DNA of 11,008 bases from Betaproteobacteria bacterium (GTDB lineage Bacteria > Pseudomonadota > Gammaproteobacteria > Burkholderiales > SG8-41). The position numbers and the translations under genes were made by a program. Shown in pieces: positions 6,398 through 11,008 of this stretch. Within the stretch, counting starts at the first letter, position 1; each line of letters begins with the position of its first letter. The notes under the pieces were generated by a model, which was given only the letters and a program-made list of their open reading frames with translations, made no database searches and was not told where the DNA came from. The stretch spans positions 1 to 11,008 of the forward strand of contig JANXSE010000237.1 in NCBI GenBank assembly GCA_025356695.1. The letters run 5' to 3'.

Positions 6398-7084
6398 ATG
6401 GCCGGTTCGCATACTGCCCCGCCCGAAACCCTCGATCGCGATCTAGACGTCGGCCCGGAGGATTTCAGGGAGCGTGATTTTTACCAGCTGATGACGGGAA
6501 TGGTGATTCCGCGCCCGATCGGCTGGATCTCGACCATTTCGGAACAAGGCGTACCCAACGTCTCACCCTATTCGTATTTCAACCTGATGGGCAGCGACCC
6601 GTTTTATTGCGCCTTCGGTTCCACCGGCGAAAAAGACAACGTCAGCAATCTGCGCAAGATCCCGGAGTTCGTCGTCAACATCGTGTCGATGGATCTGATC
6701 GAGCAGATGAATTTTTCCTCGGGCGATTTTCCGCATGAGGAAAGCGAATTCGAATGGGCCGAGCTCACCACAGTGCCGTCGGCCAAAGTGCGGCCGCCGC
6801 GCGTCGGCGAGGCGAAAGCACACCTCGAATGCAAGGTCATGCAGATCGTTGACGACAACAACACCCACATCGTGCTGGCGCGCATCGTGCACGCGCACGT
6901 CAGCAAGGCGGTGTGGAAAAATGGCCGCATCGATCCGCGCCTGCTTGATCCGGCCTGCCGTTTGTCCGGTTCGGCCTACGCGCAGCTCGGCGAAATCGTC
7001 AATGTCGCGCGCCCGGTGTGGGCCGACCTCAAGGGCACGCCGAAGGGCACGGCCAAAATGCCGCGCATCGTCAGACGCAAATAA
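6398..7084 (+). CDS. Flavin-reductase-like FMN-binding split-barrel protein
   Basis: This 228-residue soluble protein matches the flavin reductase-like domain family (about 30-180). It shows 'PRPIGWISTIS' followed by 'GVPNVSPYSYFN' (38-62), the early strands that hold FMN phosphate in this fold. It also has 'NLRKIPEFVVNIVS' (84-97), 'PPRVGEAKAHLECKV' (133-147), and a C-terminal 'RLSGSAYAQLGEI' (188-200). Relatives use NAD(P)H to reduce flavin for a partner monooxygenase or act as FMN-binding oxidoreductases. No monooxygenase gene is adjacent, so the partner is unknown. AAAGG at 6388-6392, 5 nt before ATG 6398, supports the start. There is no signal peptide, so it is cytoplasmic. The Bug receptor begins 24 nt after the stop and is probably in the same operon. 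The lysine/arginine-rich tail (MPRIVRRK) is unremarkable. Confidence 0.92.
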   Translation: MAGSHTAPPETLDRDLDVGPEDFRERDFYQLMTGMVIPRPIGWISTISEQGVPNVSPYSYFNLMGSDPFYCAFGSTGEKDNVSNLRKIPEFVVNIVSMDLIEQMNFSSGDFPHEESEFEWAELTTVPSAKVRPPRVGEAKAHLECKVMQIVDDNNTHIVLARIVHAHVSKAVWKNGRIDPRLLDPACRLSGSAYAQLGEIVNVARPVWADLKGTPKGTAKMPRIVRRK

Positions 7085-7108
7085 ACAGCGCGACGGAGGA
7101 GAATCAAT

Positions 7109-8080
7109 ATGAAGCGAAACCTTTTATGCACAATAACAGCGGTCGCCGCCTGCGCGTTGGCTTTACCCGCATTTGCGCAGCAATACCCCAGCAAACCGAT
7201 CCGCCTGATAGTGCCCTTCCCGCCCGGCGGCGGCAATGACATCGTCGCGCGCGTCATCAACGTCAAGCTGCCGTCGCTGCTGGGCCAGAACCTGATCATC
7301 GACAACCGCGCGGGTGCGGGCGGCAATCTCGGCGCCGAACTCGCGGCGAAGGCGCCGGCCGATGGCTATACGCTGTTCATTGCCAACAATTCACTGACGA
7401 CGAACCTTAGCCTCTACGCGAAACTGCCGTACGATCCGTTCAGAGACTTCGCGCCGATCGCGATGGGCGCGACTTCACCCAACATGATCGTCGTGCATCC
7501 ATCACTGCCGGCGCGCAACGTGAAGGAACTGATCGCGCTGGCGAAAGCCAAACCCGGCGAGATGACCTTCGCCACGCCCGGCCCCGGCACGCCGACGCAT
7601 CTGGCCGGCGAACTCTTCCGCGCGCGCACCGGCACCGATGTGCTGACCGTGCATTACAAGGGGGCGGGCCCTTTGATGGTCGACCAGATCGGCGGCCACG
7701 TCATGGTCAGCTTCACCGCGCCCATCGTCTCCAAACCGCATGTCGATTCCGGCAAGCTGCGCGCCATCGCCATCACTACCGAGAAGCGCTGGTCCGGCAT
7801 GCCGAATCTGCCAAGCGTCGCCGAATCCGGTTATCCGGGCTTCGACGTCTTCGCGTGGTTCGCCTTCTTCGCACCGGCGAATACGCCACGCGAGATCATC
7901 ACCCGCCTCGCCTCCGACATCGCCAAAGTGCAGCAAATGCCCGAGATCAAGGACCGCCTCGCCAGCCAGGGCATCGACACCGGTGCCACCGGTACCCCTG
8001 AAGCACTGGCCGCGTTCCTGAAAAAGGACTTCGAACTGTGGGACAAGCTGATCAAGCAACAGGGGATACGGGTCGAATAG
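7109..8080 (+). CDS. Bug/TctC-family periplasmic solute-binding protein
   Basis: This 323-residue receptor has a textbook signal peptide (MKRNLLCTITAVAACALALPAFAQ in two parts: MKRNLLCTIT, then a hydrophobic run ending AFAQ). The mature protein starts QYPSKPIRLIV. The family ligand loop PFPPGGGNDIVAR, 'IIDNRAGAGGNLGAE', 'YDPFRDFAPIAMG', 'ATPGPGTPTHLAGE' and 'HYKGAGPLMVD' are present, and the C terminus (QQGIRVE) is complete. GGAGGAG at 7095-7101, 7 nt before ATG, is the strongest ribosome-binding site in the window. It follows the flavin-reductase-like gene by 24 nt, so the pair probably shares a transcript and maybe a substrate pathway (inference). A 393-nt hairpin-rich gap separates it from the convergent TauE/SafE gene. 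Confidence 0.95.
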   Translation: MKRNLLCTITAVAACALALPAFAQQYPSKPIRLIVPFPPGGGNDIVARVINVKLPSLLGQNLIIDNRAGAGGNLGAELAAKAPADGYTLFIANNSLTTNLSLYAKLPYDPFRDFAPIAMGATSPNMIVVHPSLPARNVKELIALAKAKPGEMTFATPGPGTPTHLAGELFRARTGTDVLTVHYKGAGPLMVDQIGGHVMVSFTAPIVSKPHVDSGKLRAIAITTEKRWSGMPNLPSVAESGYPGFDVFAWFAFFAPANTPREIITRLASDIAKVQQMPEIKDRLASQGIDTGATGTPEALAAFLKKDFELWDKLIKQQGIRVE

Positions 8081-8176
8081 AAATTAGTGACCTGTAAAGG
8101 GAAGCGCAATTCCCGCAGTACATCGACGATGCGAAGTTTTCAAGTTTCCCCTTGAGAGCCGCCGAGCAGCAGAGAG

Positions 8177-8254
8177 ACATCGGGGGAAGTCGGCGAGCAC
8201 TGTCTGAGCCCTTGTCGTTTTTTGACAAGGGCGAGTTGCGCAGCCGCCCGATGT
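8177..8254. repeat. Nested inverted repeat (possible structured element)
   Basis: An outer 8-bp pair (ACATCGGG 8177-8184, CCCGATGT 8247-8254) encloses an inner perfect 8-bp hairpin (8209-8216 with 8224-8231, 7-nt T-rich loop). On the + strand this lies downstream of the 7109-8080 receptor and could end its transcript, but no T-run follows the stem, so it is not a standard intrinsic terminator. Confidence 0.55.
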
Positions 8255-8332
8255 ATCGAGCAGCGCAGGGAAGTCCGCAGGACCGGCGAATTTGATCTTG
8301 AAGCACGAGATAATTCGAAGCAACATCCATCC

Positions 8333-8363
8333 GGCGGAATGCGCTTCGCTTTTCCGCCCTACG
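8333..8363. repeat. REP-like repeat, family B copy 2
   Basis: GGCGGAA (8333-8339) pairs with TTCCGCC (8352-8358), and the unit ends in GCCCTACG. It shares the exact 14-nt core AATGCGCTTCGCTT (8338-8351) and the terminal GCCCTACG with 2347-2378. The stem bases differ in a compensatory way (GGCGCAA/TTGCGCC there, GGCGGAA/TTCCGCC here), which suggests that the hairpin is conserved. Confidence 0.8.
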
Positions 8364-8403
8364 AACCATCCGCGTAAGGTTACGCAGCAATCCCCCCCAT
8401 CCC

Positions 8404-8430
8404 CTCCTTCCCCCTCAAGGGGGGAAGGAG
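8404..8430. repeat. 11-bp perfect hairpin of C/T and G/A runs
   Basis: CTCCTTCCCCC (8404-8414) pairs exactly with GGGGGAAGGAG (8420-8430) around a 5-nt loop TCAAG, 43 nt past the end of the TauE/SafE gene. It may serve as a terminator or stabilising hairpin for the leftward DoxX-Bug-TauE transcript. C/T-rich palindromes of this kind are frequent dispersed repeats in Proteobacteria. Confidence 0.65.
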
Positions 8431-8473
8431 CCAAACCAGTGGCCTTGAACAGGGAAAAGTGAGCGAAACTGGC

Positions 8474-9214
8474 TCATTTGAACAGCAGCGGTATCCCGCA
8501 AACAAACAAGGTCACACACACCAGCTTGCGAAACGCCTGCTCGCTGATATTGACCTGAATACGGTCGCCGATATAGATGCCGACGAGCATCAACGGAAAC
8601 GCCACCGCGAACATGAGCCACGCCTCGAGCGTGAATTCACCGACCGCGTAATAACCGACGCCGCGCGCGATGCACAGGAGCAAAAGCATTGCCGAGGTGG
8701 TGGCGCGGAAGGCATCCTTGGCGACGGCACGCGCGTCGAGATACATGGCGAAGAAGACGCTGCCCATCGAGCCGAACATGGTGCCGACACCGCCTGACAA
8801 TATTCCCGCAACCGGCTCGATCACGCGCCGCAGCCAGCGCGGTGGTGCGCCCCGCACCACGCCGACCAGCGATTGAACCGCGTAGAGCAACACCACGATG
8901 CCGAGCCCGCGCGTGAGCATGCGTGCATCAAGCGATTTGAAGAAATAAAGCCCCACGGCAATGCCTACCGCACACCACGGCATGAAGGCGATCATCGCGC
9001 GGTAATCGACGTGTTTGCGGTCGCGACCGAGAATGGCCACCGACGAGGCAAAGCCCAACAGCGTCCACACCGGCACCAGCACCTTGATCGGCAGTACGAG
9101 GGCGAGCAGCGGCATGCCGAGCGCACCGCCAAAGCCCGTGCTGCCGCGTAGCCCGTAGGCGAGCAGCATGACGAACACGCAGTACGCGATCTCAATGGTG
9201 CTGAGATCAGCCAT
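8474..9214 (-). CDS. TauE/SafE-family integral membrane permease
   Basis: This 246-residue, very hydrophobic protein has about eight membrane segments. It shows the two-repeat layout of the TauE/SafE (formerly DUF81) family. The first repeat opens with GSTGFGGALGMPLLAL (24-39) and the second with 'GILSGGVGTMFGSMG' (137-151), which carry the paired glycine-rich motifs. Cytoplasmic positive loops are at RDRKH (64-68) and RGAPPRWLRR (121-130). Characterised members export sulfite, sulfoacetate or other organic anions or carry them across the inner membrane; direction and substrate cannot be told here. Its ATG (9214-9212) lies inside the end of the upstream Bug gene, giving an 8-nt overlap (ATGGCTGA), so it is probably translated by coupling. 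With no TctAB genes nearby, the Bug receptor may instead work with this permease (inference). Confidence 0.92.
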   Translation of the reverse strand: MADLSTIEIAYCVFVMLLAYGLRGSTGFGGALGMPLLALVLPIKVLVPVWTLLGFASSVAILGRDRKHVDYRAMIAFMPWCAVGIAVGLYFFKSLDARMLTRGLGIVVLLYAVQSLVGVVRGAPPRWLRRVIEPVAGILSGGVGTMFGSMGSVFFAMYLDARAVAKDAFRATTSAMLLLLCIARGVGYYAVGEFTLEAWLMFAVAFPLMLVGIYIGDRIQVNISEQAFRKLVCVTLFVCGIPLLFK

Positions 9215-10226
9215 CGACGGCCAGCTTGTAGGCGCGGATCAGTTTGCCGAGGCGTTCGACTTCCGATTTGACGTAGGCCTGAAAAACCTCCGGCGCATCG
9301 CCGACGGTGATGTAACCGAGATCATTGAGACGGCGCAGCACCTCTGGGTTGCGCAGTGCCGACACCGTCGCGTTATGCAGCACGACGATGACTTCCTTCG
9401 GCGTTCTCGCCGGCGCCATCACACCGTACCAGGTACCGAATTCGTAACCGGGCACACCAGCCTCGGCGAGCGTCGGATATTCCGGGAACGACGGCACGCG
9501 TTTCGCCGTCGATACCGCCAGCGCACGCAGCCGGCCCTGCCGCGCCTGCGGCAAGGCAGTGGCGAGCGGCAGAAAACTCACCGAGGTTTCACCGGAAACC
9601 ACCGCGGTCACCGCTTCGGCGCCGCCGCGATAAGGCACGTGCACGATGTTGATGCCGGCCATGCCCTTGAAAATTTCGAACGACAGATAAATCGTCGAGC
9701 CCGCGCCAGACGACGAATAATTGATCGCGCCCGGCTGCGCCTTCGCCAACGCGATCAGCTCCTTCACCGATTTCGCCGGCAACGACGGATGCACGACCAG
9801 CATGTTCGGCGACTGCACGAGCTGCGACACCGCGGCGAAATCGCGCGACAGTTCGTACGACAGGTTTTTGTAGAGGCTCATGTTGGCGGCCAGCGGCATA
9901 CCGGCCTGCATCAGCGTATAGCCATCGGCCGGCGCGCGCGCGGCGAACTCGGCGCCGATGTTGCCGGCCGCGCCACCGCGGTTATCGACGATCACCTGCT
10001 GCCCGAGCACCGGCCCCATGCCCGCGACGACGATGCGCGCCAGCGTGTCCGCACCGCTGCCGCCAGTGAAGGGCACGACGTAACGCACCACCTTCGTCGG
10101 GAAATTCTGCGCAAACGCATTGCACACGGTAAACGCGCATGCCACTACGCTCAGTAAGCACCAGCCCGCAGCCCGGAAGGAGCGCAGCGTATTCCGGGAT
10201 GCAAGCAATCGCGCCACTGCATTCAC
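9207..10226 (-). CDS. Bug/TctC-family periplasmic solute-binding protein with repeat-encoded N terminus
   Basis: A receptor of about 339 residues if it starts at GTG 10226-10224. It shows 'QNFPTKVVRYVVPFTGGSGADTLAR', seen here as QNFPTKVVRY then VVPFTGG, followed by 'VIVDNRGGAAGNIGAE', 'APADGYTLM', 'SSSGAGSTIYLSFE' and 'HVPYRGGAEAV', and it ends AYKLAVDG. No ATG gives a usable signal peptide. The GTG overlaps the TGA of the DoxX gene by 4 nt (GTGA), a common coupling arrangement. TTG at 10208 is the main alternative. The hydrophobic signal segment begins near G21-W22 and ends NAFAQ at about 40. Residues 9-20 (ASRNTLRSFRAA) are encoded by a REP-like repeat at 10168-10202, which supplies the positive n-region. 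The gene overlaps the downstream TauE/SafE gene by 8 nt. Family assignment is firm; the exact start is uncertain. Confidence 0.9.
   Translation of the reverse strand: MNAVARLLASRNTLRSFRAAGWCLLSVVACAFTVCNAFAQNFPTKVVRYVVPFTGGSGADTLARIVVAGMGPVLGQQVIVDNRGGAAGNIGAEFAARAPADGYTLMQAGMPLAANMSLYKNLSYELSRDFAAVSQLVQSPNMLVVHPSLPAKSVKELIALAKAQPGAINYSSSGAGSTIYLSFEIFKGMAGINIVHVPYRGGAEAVTAVVSGETSVSFLPLATALPQARQGRLRALAVSTAKRVPSFPEYPTLAEAGVPGYEFGTWYGVMAPARTPKEVIVVLHNATVSALRNPEVLRRLNDLGYITVGDAPEVFQAYVKSEVERLGKLIRAYKLAVDG
10168..10202. repeat. REP-like palindrome, family A copy 2, inside a coding region
   Basis: On the - strand this 35-nt unit is 30/35 identical to 1487-1521, including the 17-nt run GCGCAGCGTATTCCGGG as read on the + strand. 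Its arms pair at 10 of 11 positions. It lies in frame in codons 9-20 of the Bug gene read leftward and encodes the N-terminal part of the signal peptide. Confidence 0.85.
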
Positions 10227-10606
10227 TGCACGTTCTGCAACAGCAGGAACAACCCGCCGAGAATGGCCATGTTGTTGAGCAGCATGATGCGCCCGATGTT
10301 GCGCCGCATCGGATCGGCGACCTGCCAGAAACGGTGAAAGATCGCCGTGGCGGCGACGGTGAACACGATCAGGAACCAGACACCGATATCGGCATGCCAG
10401 CCGGCGACGATCAGCATGCAACCGGAAAATTGCAGAAAAATGCCGAACCAGAACGCCAGCGCCGGCAGGGGCGTATGCGCCGCCGCCATGCGGTCGATAT
10501 GGTCCTTGATTTTCTGCGGCGTCATGTTGCCCAGCCCCGCCACCAGAAAAAACAACACGATCAGCAGCCGCCCAGTCAGATCGAGCAACGTTGTGTCCTG
10601 CAACAT
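10223..10606 (-). CDS. DoxX-family small membrane protein
   Basis: This 127-residue protein has four predicted membrane helices, at about 8-28, 48-70, 75-92 and 105-124. The first helix reads 'GRLLIVLFFLVAGLGNM' and the last 'MLLNNMAILGGLFLLL', which fit the DoxX-like four-helix fold. DoxX relatives include quinone-linked oxidoreductase partners and proteins of unknown role in the inner membrane. No catalytic residue can be assigned. The start ATG 10606-10604 follows a purine-rich GGGGGGAAG on the minus strand. The stop TGA overlaps the GTG start of the Bug receptor by 4 nt, so this is the first gene of a coupled three-gene operon. Its link to transport is inferred from position only. Confidence 0.87.
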   Translation of the reverse strand: MLQDTTLLDLTGRLLIVLFFLVAGLGNMTPQKIKDHIDRMAAAHTPLPALAFWFGIFLQFSGCMLIVAGWHADIGVWFLIVFTVAATAIFHRFWQVADPMRRNIGRIMLLNNMAILGGLFLLLQNVQ

Positions 10607-10751
10607 ATCTTCCCCCCAATGCGATTCACGGCGCAGTCCGTTGCCGCACCCTGTTACAAAAGTTTACATCTTGTGCGGGACTGAAACCCGCCCTCACGCG
10701 TTAAATACTCACAGCTGCGGTATTCCAGCGGCAAACCGAGTGGAGGCGACC
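10607..10751. promoter_or_regulatory. divergent intergenic region of the DoxX operon and the REPVxV lipoprotein
   Basis: These 145 nt separate divergent genes and should hold promoters for both. AT-richer patches occur at 10653-10670 and 10700-10709 (TTAAATA), but I find no -35/-10 pair with normal spacing. A short hairpin (GCGGG 10675-10679 with CCCGC 10687-10691) lies between them and could be an operator or chance. Confidence 0.4.
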
Positions 10752-11008
10752 ATGAAAACCCTGGTGATGGCAACAGCAGCACTTGCAACCCTTGCCGGAT
10801 GCGCCGAGGTTCCGGTCTACGAACAAGGCTACTACCGCCAGGCGCCCGCGTATTACGAACCGGCCCGCGTGTTCTACGCGCCGTCCCCCGTCTACGTCGA
10901 ACGCACCACCATCGTGCAATCAGCGCCGCGCGTCATCCGAGAACCGGTGATCGTGCGCGAACCCGTCGTGGTCCGCGAACCGGCGCGCATCGTCCACGAA
11001 GCGCCGCG
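10752..11008 (+). CDS. Putative lipoprotein with REPVxV-type repeats, 3' truncated by window edge
   Basis: The frame is open from ATG 10752 to the window end (85 complete codons, no stop). GGAGG at 10742-10746, 5 nt before ATG, supports the start. The first 17 residues, MKTLVMATAALATLAGC, form a lipoprotein signal with lipobox LAGC, so C17 would be lipidated. The mature part is tyrosine/proline-rich (YEQGYYRQAPAYYEPARVFYAPSP, here split as YEQGYYRQAPAYYEP and ARVFYAPSP). It then becomes a tandem array of about six residues: REPVIV, REPVVV, REPARIV, HEAP. At DNA level the unit is roughly 18 bp. Tyr/Pro/Val-rich tails of this kind occur in outer-membrane-anchored proteins of Burkholderiales, with no known function. 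The missing 3' end prevents any domain call. Confidence 0.82.
   Translation, partial: MKTLVMATAALATLAGCAEVPVYEQGYYRQAPAYYEPARVFYAPSPVYVERTTIVQSAPRVIREPVIVREPVVVREPARIVHEAP

Larger units (their letters stand above)
8081..8473. other. Non-coding, multi-hairpin gap between convergent genes
   Basis: No gene with family features is visible in these 393 nt on either strand. It holds several inverted repeats: CCCTTGTC at 8209-8216 with GACAAGGG at 8224-8231 around a GTTTTTT loop; ACATCGGG at 8177-8184 with CCCGATGT at 8247-8254, which encloses the first; the family B repeat at 8333-8363; and an 11-bp G/C-rich hairpin at 8404-8430. The phrase CGAGCAG(C)GCAG-type occurs on both sides of the big hairpin (about 8163-8171 and 8257-8268). 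The stretch 8140-8280 looks to me like a dispersed intergenic repeat seen in other betaproteobacterial genomes, but this is from memory. Confidence 0.6.

Noticed and set aside
7109..7180. Lipobox-like VAAC in the 7109-8080 receptor signal peptide (and VVAC in the 9207-10226 receptor)
   Set aside because: The hydrophobic core continues well past the Cys and ends in a good AFAQ signal peptidase I site, as usual for this family.
9168..10157. 329-codon plus-strand open frame opposite the DoxX operon's Bug gene
   Set aside because: Composition is RQRH-rich with no domain or signal peptide. It is an antisense shadow.
10227..10619. Upstream extension of the Bug frame giving a 470-residue protein starting near 10619
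   Set aside because: The extension overlaps the DoxX gene out of frame, has no family similarity and places the signal peptide inside the protein.
1..11008. CRISPR arrays, tRNA, rRNA, transposase or phage genes
   Set aside because: I looked for regularly spaced direct repeats, cloverleaf-like sequence and motif-bearing genes of these types and saw none.

Overview
The window is GC-rich, densely coded bacterial chromosome. Six genes (one cut by the left edge) encode periplasmic solute-binding proteins of the Bug/TctC family, the receptor subunit of tripartite tricarboxylate (TTT) transporters. Families of dozens of such receptors, mostly without their own membrane subunits, are typical of Betaproteobacteria in the Burkholderiales (Bordetella, Cupriavidus, Comamonadaceae, Alcaligenaceae). 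I infer a burkholderialean, possibly uncultured. The species cannot be read from the sequence.

Layout, left to right. (1) 1-1467, + strand: the C-terminal two thirds of a Bug receptor, then an SDR-fold protein whose catalytic tetrad is replaced. (2) 1621-2249, + strand: a DUF6869-like hypothetical protein and a small lipoprotein. (3) 2390-3370, - strand: a Bug receptor, divergent from (4) a Bug receptor at 3505-4470, + strand. (5) 4572-6254, + strand: a secreted tandem ABM-domain protein followed after 9 nt by a Bug receptor. (6) 6398-8080, + strand: a flavin-reductase-like FMN-binding protein followed after 24 nt by a Bug receptor. (7) 8474-10606, - strand: a coupled operon DoxX -> Bug -> TauE/SafE permease with 4-nt and 8-nt overlaps. 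(8) 10752 to the right edge, + strand: the start of a lipoprotein with REPVxV-type repeats.

No TctA or TctB membrane subunit is present, so the receptors must use TTT membrane proteins encoded elsewhere or act in sensing. Four of the six receptors sit next to a different possible partner (SDR-like, ABM, flavin reductase, DoxX/TauE). This suggests small substrate-specific modules that were duplicated and re-paired, but the substrates cannot be deduced here.

The gaps between genes carry several palindromic, REP-like repeats. Two types occur twice. One copy lies inside a reading frame and encodes the N-terminal region of the signal peptide of the 9207-10226 receptor. The non-obvious points are this coding repeat, the SDR without catalytic residues, and the 393-nt multi-hairpin gap at 8081-8473. 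I see no tRNA, rRNA, CRISPR array, insertion sequence, phage gene or clear defence system.
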